Assembly: GCA_000827495.1 (NCBI GenBank) | Contig: KN817738.1 | Location: 2,926 to 28,274 of the forward strand | Source: Hypholoma sublateritium FD-334 SS-4 | Taxonomy: Eukaryota > Basidiomycota > Agaricomycetes > Agaricales > Strophariaceae | DNA length: 25,349 bases | Reading direction: 5' to 3' | Shown: in pieces, positions 1 through 10,640 of the stretch | Numbering within the stretch: the first letter of the stretch is position 1 | Layout of the letters: every line of letters starts with the position of its first letter | Position numbers and translations under genes: made by a program | The notes under the pieces: generated by a model | What the model was told of the DNA's origin: nothing | The model's database searches: none | Seen by the model: the letters and a program-made list of their open reading frames with translations, nothing else

Positions 1-99
1 GCTAGCTATACCAATTGAAGCACCAAAGAAAACAAAGCAGAGAACTACTAGGAACTCCAGAGACTCGGTGATAGTCCCACCGTTGGATAAGGAACCTAG

Positions 100-192
100 G
101 AGACAAAGAGCGCCGAGAAAACCAAAGCGAAACCGGCTGCTCAGCCAAGGCGTCCCGCACTGCAGAATGCTTTGGGTCCTTTAACCCGATAA
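100..192 (+). CDS. Possible last exon of an unknown gene
   Basis: An open frame of 30 codons plus TAA begins right after a plausible acceptor (CCTAG, AG at 98-99). It encodes a basic Ala/Pro/Lys-rich tail ending ALQNALGPLTR. A second plus frame upstream (2-183) is also Lys/Arg-rich, so the two may be one low-complexity tail joined by a splice or a frameshift. No domain is recognised. The upstream part of the gene lies outside the window. The minus strand is also open here, so strand assignment is uncertain. Confidence 0.25.
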   Translation, partial: ETKSAEKTKAKPAAQPRRPALQNALGPLTR

Positions 193-241
193 ACATAATG
201 TGGATAAGAAGATAAAGAGAAAAGTGGAAAGGAATACATAC

Positions 242-480
242 TTATGATATGATTTCTTGCTTTTGGCACAATTTGCAGCAAGTTCGGCCTTGGGAGTGAG
301 GTATCTGCGAGTACACCCATGAAGGCAGGTTGGAGTTGCTTACGGGCTTTACTTCTCATTGTGCCTTCACAGAGCATAGTTTGACCTTTATTCATTCCAT
401 CTAAATGTCTAATTAAAATTACATGGCAATTAACATGTAAATTGAAAGTTCCCAAATATGCAATTCTTGTGGTGACTGAA
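242..480 (-). pseudogene. Minus-strand ORF fragment abutting the Harbinger insertion
   Basis: A minus frame runs from the left edge of the Harbinger element to a GTATGT splice-donor candidate (GT at 240-241). It includes GTFNLHVNCHVILIRHLDG and QLQPAFMGVLADTS, which read like ordinary protein, but I recognise no family. The same frame continues on the other side of the element (3421-3480, minus) into a short cysteine cluster (CECPCKCRC) when the element and one TAA copy are ignored. I infer that it is one exon split by the transposon. The start is unknown; an in-frame TGA lies upstream near 3490. Confidence 0.35.
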
Positions 481-483
481 TAA

Positions 484-535
484 GAGTCTGTTCGGATGCC
501 ATCAGCTGGTCATATTATGGCTGATGATGCCCCAC
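484..535 (+). repeat. Harbinger left terminal inverted repeat
   Basis: This 52-bp repeat pairs with 3369-3420 in inverted orientation. One mismatch is seen (T at about 510, where the right copy implies C). The outer base abuts the TAA duplication at 481-483. Confidence 0.95.
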
Positions 536-646
536 AGAATATGCCAGGAAGTCACCAGACCGAGTAAGTCATCACGCACAGCTAAAAATATACAATCACC
601 TTATCGATAACGCAATGCCACTGGCTGCATCAAGTCATTATTTCTT

Positions 647-2008
647 ATGCCTCCTCTCTCACCTGAATTGAGAAAACAACAACTGATCCTGGCAGCTGCA
701 TATGCTGTACAAGTTGTTGGTTATGTAGTCCAGCTCTATGCTACTCCACTCTATTGGAAACAACTGTACCATACCTCAAAGTTAACTGGGGCAGAATGGG
801 TGGAGGAATTAATTCACGGACATCCTGATCAGATATGGACTGAGCTTGGGGTGTGAGCACATGTATTTTTGATCCTAACAGAGGAATTACGGGTGTTATG
901 TGGACTCACGGATTCGAAATATATTATGCTCAAAGAGCAAGTTGCAATATTTCTGTACATGTGCGTCACTGGGCTTTCAGTACAGCATGTTGGAGAAAGA
1001 TTTCAACAGTCAAATGAAACAATCTCAAGGTAAATCCATTGCCTGAGAAATTACTCTTCTAATTGTAAATGTCTTTGACTGTAGATATTTCAGAAAGATT
1101 CTTGGGGCAATATCGTCAGGTCCATTCTATCAAAAATATGTGCGGCTCCCCAGAGTAAACGACCCAGTACCAGAATTCATTCTTCGCCAGAAACGGTTCA
1201 ACCCATTTTTCAACATGGCTATTGGTGCAATGGATGGCACCCATATCAATTGTTGTCCTTCCGCAGCAGATCGACAAGCAGCAAGAAATAGAAAAGGCGG
1301 TGTGTCGCAAAATTGCCTGGCCTGCTGCTCATTTGCAATGTGATTTTTATACTTCATCAGTGGATGGGAGGGCTCCGCTGCTGATGCAACTATGTATGCA
1401 CAGTCCTGCCTTCTTGACCTCACAATTCCACCTGGGAAATATTATCTGGCTGATGCGGGGTTTGGTATCTGTGATTCATTATTGGTCCCCTACCGTGGAG
1501 TTCGGTACCATTTGGCAGAGTGGGGTCGGTCCAATACACGGTATATATTCCTTATCACTATTTACTTGTTGAATATCTAATTGTCTCAAATATAATAGAC
1601 CACAAAACCATGAAGAGCTATTCAATTTACAACATGCTTCAGCACGAAATGTCATTGAATGGATATTTGGTGTTGTGAAGAAGCATTGGGCTATCCTCAC
1701 ACGTCCTCCACAGTTCACTATGGAGATTCAGGCATCAGGCAAAGGTTCCACCAGCTCTCGCTGCATTGCACAATTTCATCATGGACTACGCCCCTGAAGA
1801 CATTGATGAATACCTGGAAAATAATGAAAATGATGTCGATCCTAATCCTGGCCAAGCGCAGGATAACGAGCTTGGAACACTTGCGGATTCGGCAGTGACT
1901 CGGGCAGAAAAAGCAAGAGCAACCGCAAATCGGGATATTATTGCGCATTCAATGTGGGATGATTATCAGCAGATACCACAGAGTAGACAGGATGTGATGG
2001 AGGAATGA
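647..2008 (+). pseudogene. Harbinger DDE transposase, broken
   Basis: This is the nuclease of the Harbinger element (DDE_Tnp_4 type), which would cut and rejoin the element ends. From ATG at 647 the frame reaches EEWIHGHPDQ-like sequence, then an in-frame TGA at 854-856. It continues with EQVAIFLYMCVTGLSVQHVG, an intron at 1030-1084 (55 bp), then GAMDGTHI with the first catalytic Asp at 1233-1235. A second in-frame TGA lies at 1341-1343. The second Asp is in YYLADAGFG (1452-1454). A second intron spans 1541-1598 (58 bp), and the catalytic Glu is in NVIEWIFG (1657-1659). A frame slip at about 1732-1745 leads to the acidic C-terminus ending at 2008. The catalytic triad is complete, but the reading frame is broken three times. 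Both TGAs could come from CGA by C-to-T change. Confidence 0.9.
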
Positions 2009-2081
2009 TGGTGGCTAGTAGAATGTAGTAAACGATTGTAGGATATAATGAGTGTAAGGTGGAATGATTGAAACAAAGTAA

Positions 2082-3167
2082 TTATTGTAGTTTTTGAAGC
2101 TGACTCTGAAGCCAGGTCTTACAATATTCAGAAGTGCCGCTCACTTTGGCCAATGTGATGTATGCATCCAACGCAGTGATGTCAGTTCTGAAGAAGTCAA
2201 TAAGCAGGACAAAATCACCAGGGGACAGCCAGTCCTTCTCGAGGTTAAGTAAAGTCTGAATAGCGGTGGTCCTACGGATGGGTGTGGGGTCGACACGTGC
2301 CAATTCTGGGCCAGGGATAGCAGTTGCAAATGTGGTGCTAAACGAAGCAAGCGCCGTTGAAACATTCTCAAGTGCAGCTGCACCCTTGAGTGCACGGATA
2401 CGCTTGGGTGCAGGCTGAGTGGGAGTGGCAGGCTCACGAGTACGTTTGTCTGCGGCTGGAGGTGGTGTGATTGGTGTCTAATCAACTGAGATAAAATCAC
2501 TGAAATACGATGACGGTAAAATAAGATCATACCTCATCCACATAAAAATCCTCCGAAGGAGAAATACCCCTAGTGACGCGTGGCGAAGGCGATCTGGACC
2601 AGTGCAAGGGCATAGTTTGGCGCTGCATGGGCCCATCCTGATCTTGACTATCTTGGAGAGTGTTGGCCTGGGTTGGAACAAAAACATTGGCGCCAGTGGC
2701 TGTGGAAGGCATGATAGAGCCATGTTCTCCAGGTGAACCCATCCTCTGTTGCGGAAAGGCTTTGCGGCAGGGTGCTTCTTGACGTAGTCATCCCAGGACA
2801 ATGCCGAATAGATGTTGATGTCAGCACCCTTTTCGTTGTCCCATACCCATCCTGAGGCTGCCTGAATCGCTAGAACCACTCGGTACGTCTTCTTGAGCTG
2901 ACCGAATTATTTTGTGAGCTTCTGAAGACCCAGAAAGTAGAACAACATAGGAAAGAGCCAAGAATCACTGACCGCGTTCCATTTATTTTGAAGGGACTTC
3001 GAATCCTTTGGAGGGCCACGTTCACAAAGATGGGATATATGCTTGACACCCTTCTGGTATGTAGAGCCCTTGAAGGTACCCCCGTAGCCTGCTTCTGACT
3101 TATGGCCAAGAAGAAACTGGACAAAGGATTTCTCCTCATTCAGGCTCCAGGACACACCAGAAGGCAT
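2082..3167 (-). pseudogene. Harbinger Myb/SANT-like partner protein, probably frameshifted
   Basis: This is the accessory DNA-binding protein of PIF/Harbinger elements, thought to guide the nuclease to the ends. From ATG at 3165-3167 it reads MPSGVSWSLNEEKSFVQFLL, then EAGYGGTFKGSTYQKG and LQNKWNA, a Myb_DNA-bind_3-like three-helix pattern. An intron at 2898-2972 joins to LKKTYRVVLAIQAASGWVW. WDDYVKKHPAAKPFRNRGW follows. Around 2715-2745 the frame shifts to SIMPSTATGANVFVPTQ. An intron at 2478-2532 (55 bp) leads to a Pro/Thr-rich linker and a C-terminal helical region ending at TAA (2082-2084). The frame is open further upstream to about 3326, so the true start is unsure. The 2715-2745 slip could be an unseen intron, but a one-base indel is simpler. 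Confidence 0.75.
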
Positions 3168-3368
3168 TAAAAGTGGACGTTTGGACTCTAGTGGGGGGGT
3201 AGGAATGAGAATCGACAAGCGCGGGCTTGCTTTAAGAGCCGTACACCATGCATCGAGCGCGTTTTTTGCTTCATGGCCTTGTAACCAGGACTCGGGGAAC
3301 GAGGCATATCTTAATCTTATCAACACGTAATGAGACGGCCCGCAACTGATGGCTTCTCAGCATAATCC

Positions 3369-3420
3369 GTGGGGCATCATCAGCCATAATATGGCCAGCT
3401 GATGGCATCCGAACAGACTC
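3369..3420 (-). repeat. Harbinger right terminal inverted repeat
   Basis: Inverted copy of 484-535 with one mismatch. It is followed directly by TAA (3421-3423), the matching target duplication. Confidence 0.95.
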
Positions 3421-3423
3421 TAA

Positions 3424-4270
3424 CATCTACATTTACAAGGACATTCACATGTTGTGTTTCTTAGCAGATAAAATATTGTAGTTCATGCGAAGCTGTCAAT
3501 GGATACATTTCGAAGCTCTGGAAATGAATTTCGATGGATCAAAAAATCGGGATGGATGAAAAATGTATCACAGATGCTAAATGAATGGATCAATACAAAG
3601 AGATTAGCTATGAATTGTGTCAATGGATTAGGTATATCTGATGTATCAAGTGAATGTATCCATGGATGTATTGGAATAGTAGCTATGGATTGTCGCGATG
3701 GATTAGGTATTTCGGATGTATCAGCGAATGAGCAGGATCAATCGGGTGGTACAAGCGGTCATGAACAGGTGCATATTGGCGCGCACCGGGCTTTCGTGCG
3801 GGGAGCGCTGGTTGGATGGTTATGGAGAATAATATAACTAATTGTACAGTATGCATCCGCATAGTGCGCGTTCGCAGAGTTCCTCGCATAGCGCGCGCTC
3901 ATATAGTAAGCGCTCGCTCAGTACATGCTCGCACAGTACCCACCAGTGCTTCTGTGCTTCGTATTGTGGGGCTATTCTAGCACACAGCACACCAATATGC
4001 CCAACGCACAGCATGTGCATGTTTGCCATCCAATATTGGGCGTGCGTGTGGCGGGCGTATGGGTAGCGCGCTATAGGGCGGTCCCAGCGCGTAGCGTGGG
4101 ATATTCAAGGAATACCCATGGATGGGATTTACTGGCGTATGGATCAGCTGCCGTGAGAGAGGGGCGATGGATTGCTATACAATGCGTCCTTACTACCATG
4201 GTCTATCCATGAAGCTATAGAGGGTTACTGCCATGTTTCTATCCATGGGAGGGGCATACTAAGGTGGCAC
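3424..4270. other. Repeat-rich stretch without a convincing gene
   Basis: This holds degenerate GGATGxAT-like and CGCxxAGT-like repeats. About 3850-3950 carries roughly 20-bp degenerate repeats around CGCATAGYGCGCG and CGCWCAGTAC. The short frames here follow the repeat periodicity and match no family I know. The first 60 bases on the minus strand may be coding (see the split ORF at 242-480). Confidence 0.4.
3606..3730 (+). repeat. Imperfect 50-bp direct repeat, 75-bp spacing
   Basis: AGCTATGAATTGTGTCAATGG at 3606 and AGCTATGGATTGTCGCGATGG at 3681 start two imperfect copies. Both continue with GATTAGGTATWTCKGATGTATCA. The intervening DNA has further GGAT/TATC-rich partial copies, as in a decayed minisatellite. 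Confidence 0.6.
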
Positions 4271-5640
4271 AACACTTGGACCGGTGGCCGCTTCTTTGGC
4301 GAACCTCCCTTGCTCATGTTCAGGTCGGCATCCGCCTTACACAACACTCATGACACGCTCCTGAGACACCTCGTACATTGATTCGTCTCTCCGTGCACGT
4401 CGCACTGTGGACCCATTTTCCCTCCTTTAGCGTCGAACAAAGTCCCGCTGTGGCCACATCCACCATGTTTATCGTGACCGGGAACGCATAGCTCATCTGG
4501 CCCGCCGCGCGTGCCCCATTTACCGCCACCGCTGTTTTCTAAGGCCCTCGCTCCCGCCTGGCATCCGCTCTCCCCCTTCGCGTGCACGTAGACGCGCATC
4601 CTGCGCACACGGACGCGTACCCGGCACATCACATTCCCCTCGCGCATTCGCGGCGCACCCTGCTCATCGACGAGCCTCTTCGGAGCATCCGGAGCGGGTG
4701 GCGCTTCGAACGAGCGAGGAACTCCTGGGCACCGTGTCCATGCATTAAAAAAGGATGCCTGTATCCATGCTATTGAAACATGGCAGCGCGCATACGCGCA
4801 TGTGGCACGGGGAGACGGGTTGGTGGGATATATGCGCGGGGACACTGGTCTTGGTGTGGCTTGGGTACAGCGAAGACGACGGCGGGATTAGCGCGCAATA
4901 TACACACGCCGCGCGTCCCGTGTTCGCGCCTTGTTCGCGCCGCGGTACCAGGGCGGACTCGTACCGCCGGTTTGCGCGCCACGTTGCTGGGCACGCGTCG
5001 CTGAAGTAGCGCACCTCTGATAGTGGCGCCACGTATCGCGCGTGCGGTGCGTCCAATTCCCTAGATTTGACGGTCTCTGCTTGCGGCACTGACATCCTTT
5101 CCGGCAGTTGCGCCCCGCCCCGTCGTCTCCGGTGCGTGTAGCATTGCCACGTTGAGCGTTCGTGGGGCTGCGTGCGGCGCCAGGGCTTTGATTAATAGAT
5201 ATATGCAACCGTGCGCGCTGGTGAGTTTCTAGTTGCGCGCGCGGGGGCCCTCGCGCTGCGCGCCTTATCGAACGACCCACCATTGGAGGAGAACGGGATG
5301 ACCACTCACTCTTGCTTCCCCTCACGCCGCCGGTCGCGCCTTGATCTGCTTCTAGCATGGTCATCCCGAAGCGCCAGCGCCCCACCCCAAGCCCAGGCCC
5401 CGCTCTGACGTTGAACGCCACGTCCGAGCGGTCAACAGTGGGTGCTCGTCTACGTCTGATACGTCCGCGCTCAGGGCTGTCTAAAGCGGCTTGGGTGCGC
5501 AGCAGGGTAGACCGTGTCCATGACATGGAAAACATTCGCAGGTTAGCAGTCACCAGCACGTTTGCAATTCCCAACTATGTACTTTGTATAACAATTCGAA
5601 TTAGTGTATCGAAAATAGATATACAATCTGAAGTCACCAC
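4271..5640. other. GC-rich tract, no recognised gene
   Basis: Base composition shifts to GC- and CpG-rich with long chance frames on both strands. The longest is a 228-codon Arg-rich minus frame at 4888-5574 that resembles no family and looks like a compositional ORF. A minus frame ending at 4348 has spaced cysteines (CVPGHDKHGGCGHSG, then PQCDVHGETNQCTRC) and could be a zinc-binding remnant, but nothing supports it further. Confidence 0.4.
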
Positions 5641-5658
5641 CCAAACTTTGTTCTAAGT

Positions 5659-5949
5659 TTAGCGACACCTTTTATTTACCATGCCTCGTTCCTGTCTAAT
5701 TCTGAGCGCCTCCGTAGTCGGCTGGCCTGATGATGCTTGTCTGTTTTTCGTGGGTCGCAATCGGAGGCTCCGATGGGGCGTAGCTTCCACGTCAACATCA
5801 TGATCTGCGGCGCGCTTCCTGAATTTGGCATGCTCGCTCGCCGCGTTCACGCCTGTGACGGGTCCTGCTACCGCGTCAGGCGCTGTTGAATCGGATCCTG
5901 TCTCGTCGTTCCGCTGTAGCGCCAGCTCGGCCGTCTTTTCACTCGCTAT
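5659..5949 (-). CDS. Possible terminal exon of an unknown gene
   Basis: After a good acceptor (CTCGCCTAG, AG at 5950-5951) a minus frame of 96 codons runs to TAA (5659-5661). It starts IASEKTAELALQRNDETGSD, has an Ala/Thr/Val linker, then a basic segment (AKFRKRAADH, TPHRSLRLRPTKNRQ). Composition and splice site suggest a real disordered, possibly nuclear, C-terminal tail. No domain is recognised and I could not find a clear preceding exon; the minus strand upstream has only short open stretches. Confidence 0.35.
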   Translation of the reverse strand: MASEKTAELALQRNDETGSDSTAPDAVAGPVTGVNAASEHAKFRKRAADHDVDVEATPHRSLRLRPTKNRQASSGQPTTEALRIRQERGMVNKRCR

Positions 5950-5983
5950 CTAGGCGAGGATCATTGAGACATTTTGGGAGCAT

Positions 5984-6268
5984 GGATATATCGTCGTGGT
6001 ATCAGGATGTGACCTGATGCTCCAAAGTGTATTGTGTGATGCGATTAAGCTGGCTCTGGTACAGTTCCCCGCCATCCCTGAAGTCCTGTACCATCAAATA
6101 TCTGAGCGAGTGGAATTTGATCAAGTAGCTGATCACTTATACAAGTCTCCGGATATTTGTGAGGTAGTCGACTGCCAAGTGATATCCACGCGCTTGCCAC
6201 CCAACCTCAACATTTCAACATTCAATGAAATCGCATGCTTTCGTAACTCGATTGTTGCTTCTGCATGA
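5984..6268 (+). CDS. Ambiguous short ORF, open on both strands
   Basis: A plus frame of about 90 codons to TGA at 6266-6268 reads CDAIKLALVQFPAIPEVLYH and VEFDQVADHLYKSPDICEVV, protein-like but unrecognised. The minus strand over 6050-6205 also has an open frame (LPHKYPETCISDQLLDQIPL, then IFDGTGLQGWRG). Neighbouring coding remnants on both sides are on the minus strand, which slightly favours that strand. I cannot decide which, if either, is expressed. Confidence 0.2.
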   Translation, partial: GYIVVVSGCDLMLQSVLCDAIKLALVQFPAIPEVLYHQISERVEFDQVADHLYKSPDICEVVDCQVISTRLPPNLNISTFNEIACFRNSIVASA

Positions 6269-6276
6269 GGGAGGAT

Positions 6277-7018
6277 TCAGAAATCCTGAACAAGGGCGTC
6301 TAAGCCTTCAAAAATTGGAATTGAAATTATCTGCTTTGTTTTGAGGTGGATCACATACCACGGCGCAACCCTTCGGATATCCTGCATAAACGTTGGATAT
6401 AAAAACGCGTACGCCAGATTTTTTTTATCGAGATAGTAGCCCTGTGACCGAGTTTGATTGAAATCGGGGAGTGATGCACTATCTTCACATCCAATGACAG
6501 AGGTTAGATCAATCAATAGAACATATATATATCGTTCGAAGAAAGCCTAAGAGCAACATCAACATCGTTCTGACGTGGTAGCGAAGTGAATATAGCCCTT
6601 GTAAGTAAAGCCCACGCCAGAATCTGGGAAGTGCGATCAATATCCTTGACCCTGGAGAATATGTGTTGATTGAGTGCATCGAGTTTGGCAAACGGCGCCA
6701 GTTTTCCAGTCGGTTGTAAGCTGCGGATAATTTCTTACTGCGGATGCTGGTAGACGATACAAAGTTTATAACTACCGATGCATAGACAAACTGCACGGAA
6801 GATTTTTGAACAATATCATCTATGTGCGTGGGGGGATGCCAGTCTCCGCCGAGAAGGTGGTTGAGGGGATGTGTGTCTTTAATTTCCACAAATTTATCGT
6901 TGAGGAAAAAGCAAATGTCGGGATCCGGAAGGTAATGATTGTCTAGCGCTAATTGATGTAAACTTGTGGACATGTCATGCATCTTGAATATTGAATATTT
7001 GTTTGCTTTCCCATCCAT
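6277..7018 (-). pseudogene. Fragment of a fungal NACHT (NLR-like) ATPase
   Basis: The first minus frame (7018 down to about 6690) reads LALDNHYLPDPDICFFLNDK, FVEIKDTHPLNHLL and QKSSVQFVYASVVINFV. This is the stretch after the NTPase core in Agaricomycete NACHT proteins, where the ILTDKF and GQFIYASTVIKFV-type motifs lie. At about 6680-6690 the frame slips to APFAKLDALNQHIFSRVKDI. Near 6515 it slips again to IDLTSVIGCEDSASLPDF and RSQGYYLDKKN, matching the usual SFHDFL...RS..Y.ID segment. The P-loop, Walker B and any effector or repeat domains are missing. Two frameshifts and truncation at both ends make it a pseudogene fragment. Full family members are cytosolic STAND ATPases linked to self/non-self recognition, which this piece cannot perform. 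Confidence 0.8.
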
Positions 7019-7189
7019 CTGGCATCCCAGCCTCGCCCCACTTCAAATTCTCACCTTGACATGGTCACATTGAGGTTGGGCGTCGCCTGTGTCTCTCCTG
7101 AATGCAGCCCTAGACCTGCCGCCTGTGCATACGCTACTCAGGTACTCAATATTCAATACTCAAACCTTGAAACCGACGCACACTGACCC

Positions 7190-10100
7190 GGGATCCTAAC
7201 CCACCGCCGCCGCCGCCCCCCTGCCGTGATCCACGACGAAGTCAGTCCCCCGTTTCACGCCGTGTTGCCCGCTTCTCAGATCTCAGCACCAACCGTACGC
7301 CGTCCCGTCCTTCGTACATCTCTGTCGCAGCCTGCCGCACCACCCGCCACCACCGCCTTCTCCGCGCTCCTGCACACACTTCCGAACACACATCTCACTC
7401 GGCTGGGTCCGCTTTCGTCTCGCCGCCAGCGCCTCGAGACGCCCTGCCCCCGTGTTCCACGGTAAAAGCAGTCATCTCCCTCTCGGACGCGTGCGTTTCA
7501 CGCCGGGCTCCCCGCCGCTCAGCTCCATTCACGCGCACTCCCGTCCGTCGCCCATATGTGCCTCTGTCAACGCCGGTCACCGCCTTTTTCACGCTCCCAC
7601 ACCCGCCTCATTCTATTCGCCCTAATCCCCTAGCGTATGTCTAAGCGCGTCCACCGCTCCTGCCCCCACACCGATGAAAACAATTATAGTCAATTTATAG
7701 GGCAATTTTTTTTCCGACCCAATACTAAACAATCCAACAGTTACAAATTGCCTGGAACATCCACCTCCCCCGATCAATCATCAAGTGGTGGGATGACGCG
7801 AAATCGAGAGTGAAGATACAGGCAAGATACAGGAGGAGGAATGGCGCGGCTGCGGGATCACTCATAAAGTTGAACTATTCGTGATGATTACAATATCAAT
7901 TCTGGATAACACAATCCTGAAAATCACCTATGAAGCCACTAATGAAATCCTGCACCCATGCAGCTCATCAACATTCCATCTCAGTGCGAGACGCCCATGA
8001 GCCATTCCAGCAGTGCAGCGCCCTCGGAGGAGAGATATTTTAATCTTTAATTATGCGAAATGTTAGCGAATAACAGACATATCGGCGCGCGGCGTAGATA
8101 ACCTAAAAATAGGCCTGACGTTCGCACGGCGTCCTCTTCGTCAACCACGACGTTGCCCAGGCTCGGCGACGCTCAGCGTGCCATTGCTCACACACCTGAT
8201 CCTCGTCACAATGCCCATGGAGATGCTGCGACATGTTCTTCATCTAGCTGCTCTCCCCTGAAGCTGGTCCATCTCTGGCCTCCCCCTTGCATCGTCAAGC
8301 TGATCCCGACGCCAGACGCACAGGTTTGGCACTGCCTCGCCCAGACCAGCGGGTACCATCTCCATCACTCTAGGTATGCACATCCCTGTCTGTCTTTTAT
8401 TGCCGCGGCTGACCCGCATAGATAGCCACACCTATGCCCATCTCCTGCGTGCTTCGTTCCACCAATGTCCGTACTGCTCCACTTAATCACCATAACCGCC
8501 GCCCGCAAGCCTCCCTGCATCTTCGAAGGACGCGCTCTCCTCCGCCTGCTTCACCGCGGATTCTTCCAACAATGTTCGCCTTCAACATTTCGTCTAGCAC
8601 GCCGCCACAGCGCCCTTCGTCGCAATCTACCCTTCTCGCAGCTCGCCCTTCTTGTCATCAAACCCTGCCTCGCTCTCCTCGCTGCGGCGCCCATGCTTAT
8701 GCTGCTAGAGCCGCCAACGACGCTACTCACGCATCCCTGCGTCTCCTCTTCCCCACTATCTGTCGGCCCCACTTCCCTGAAGCTCGCACGCTCCACGCCG
8801 CTATCCCACTTGTTCGCTCCCGCTGTTCCGCCTGCCGCGCACTCTATGACATTCCACGTCGCACTCTGCTTCAAGTCACGCTCTGCCAACGGTGCCGGTC
8901 ACGAAGCACTGGCATCTGCGATCTCGGTAGAAAAGTCCGTCCCGCACACCTCACTCACATTTCTGTCGACGGACGCAGGGTTAGACCAGTTCCCACCACT
9001 TTCCTCGCTGAAGGTGCATCCATTTCCGCGCGGCGTTCCTCCCTCAGACTGACTCATTCTCATACAGCCTTCCACGCCTTCCTCTGTTCATCTTTCGCTC
9101 CCTTCACAGCACAGCGCCACGCGCACCCGCTCCATGCTGGCCTCTTCCTCGACTGTTGCCTTCACAACAAAAACCCCCACCGCGTCCCCTCAAAAATCTT
9201 TTCTCGTTTGTTGTCTTCTCATTGATGCTCGAAGTCTCCGGCAACGTCGTTGATACTGCCCTTGTCCTCATTTGTGATTCGTTACTTAGCAGAGGACTCT
9301 GGTAAGTATGCTTTATGTTATGCACCTCCCGCTCCTGCTGATTGATGCATACAAGGCGCAGGCTACTGATTCTTCCTGAGTTTCAAAATCAATCTTGTGC
9401 ACAAGTCTGCGATTTATCAACGCCACTCAGCCGGCGGTGCCTCCCCTAATGTAGGCGTGACCGCGACAGGCACAACACAATGTCCGCGACAAGTCGTCGA
9501 GACAACCAGCGCGCCGCCGACGCGTCCATTGTCGCGCCCGCGTACCCGAAAGGACTGCCAGCCGCGCCTGCACCACCTTATCTTGTCCTGTCGACATCAT
9601 CAAGCACAATGATGTCCCAGAATGCAGCGAGAGGCGACAAGCCAAGGACGCCATCGGCCCGCCGCCCCGTCGTCGATATTCTGACTGACTGTGCACGCGC
9701 CACCAACGTCTCGCACGCCTCAACATCGCTCTGCGCATTGTTCGCTGCGCGCGCACCCGAAGCCGCCAGATCATCTCTCTAGGTCATCTCACACTCCATC
9801 TTCATCAGCCCCTTCACTACCGCCCGCGAAGATATCTACATCCGCCGTCTCAGCTTAAACGCCAAAGGCAGACGCCCGCGCCTGCCTCGCGCACATCACG
9901 CTCCCATGCGCACAGAGGCCAGAAGCAGCGCCGGACCAGCACCCCCGAGTTCCTCCGCTGTAGGTACGTCCGTTGCTGTCCCTCATGTCCCCTTCTGACC
10001 CATTTAGGCAGACGCGCCGCTCTCCTCGCCCCGAAGCCCTCCTTCCGCACGCCCCCCCCCCCTGCCCTAAGCCCTACCACGGCGCCCTCGTACGCTATTC

Positions 10101-10640
10101 CGCCTCCACTTCCTCATCTCCGCGGACGCCGTCGCCCGGCACCGCCTCCCGCGAGCTGTACGCCGCTGCCACATACTCTGCGGTCTGCGCACTCGAAAAA
10201 CCAGCGCGCAGGCTACTCACTGTTAGCACGGTCACTGCCATTCACCACGCCATCTCCTCACCGCCGACCAGTTTAACTCTGCCCAGCTTCGTAGACGGTC
10301 CTCGCGCTCACAGCAGAAGCCGCCCACCTCATCGACTTCCGTGCGCCATCCGCCGTGCTCCCACACCCTCCTCTATGCCTTCCCCTTGCTCAGGTCCAGA
10401 ACACTTACTACCACGAACCTAAGCCCTGTGCCGTCTTTGGACGTATCCTCAGTGTCCACACCGATAATCGCGAGCAATGTCAGCCCGCATGCCGCCGCGT
10501 TCGCGCGCCTTTATTTATCAGCTGCTGCTCGCGACTTCATCGCGCAGCAGCCTCTTCATAACGATTTGCGGATTCTGGTGAACCGATTTTACATATACAC
10601 CTCTTGCGCAACTGCTGACGCGCGTGGTACACAGGCTACT
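7190..10640. other. C-rich, strand-asymmetric tract with no recognised gene
   Basis: Over about 3.4 kb the plus strand is visibly richer in C than G; the line 8461-8520 has 26 C and 8 G. Long plus frames (8434-9225, 263 codons; 8465-9052; 9973-10422) are Pro/Ser/Arg/Ala/Leu-rich and overlap one another in different frames, as biased composition produces. No domain, target duplication or terminal repeat is seen. An AT-rich island lies at about 7675-8100. The left edge lies close to where the NACHT fragment stops (7018). Confidence 0.5.

Larger units (their letters stand above)
484..3420. mobile_element. PIF/Harbinger DNA transposon, 2.9 kb
   Basis: The ends are 52-bp inverted repeats starting GAGTCTGTTCGGATGCC with one mismatch. 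The element is flanked by a direct TAA (481-483 and 3421-3423), which fits the three-base TWA target of PIF/Harbinger elements. Inside are the two genes expected of this superfamily: a DDE nuclease on + and a Myb/SANT-like protein on -, converging with about 70 bp between their stops. The transposase has two in-frame TGAs and a frameshift, so this copy is probably not autonomous, though its ends look intact and might be mobilised in trans. The near-identical repeats suggest a fairly recent insertion. Confidence 0.93.

Noticed and set aside
847..882. Possible intron after TELGV in the Harbinger transposase
   Set aside because: Only about 30 bases, too short, and the family-like sequence continues in the same frame past the TGA, so a premature stop is the better explanation.
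4888..5574. 228-codon minus ORF
   Set aside because: Arg/Gly/Ala-rich reading of GC-rich DNA, no family-like motif, overlapping frames open on the other strand.
8434..9225. 263-codon plus ORF, the longest in the window
   Set aside because: Its amino-acid content (Pro, Ser, Arg, Leu, Ala) follows the C-rich strand bias, a second long frame overlaps it, and no domain or conserved motif is visible.
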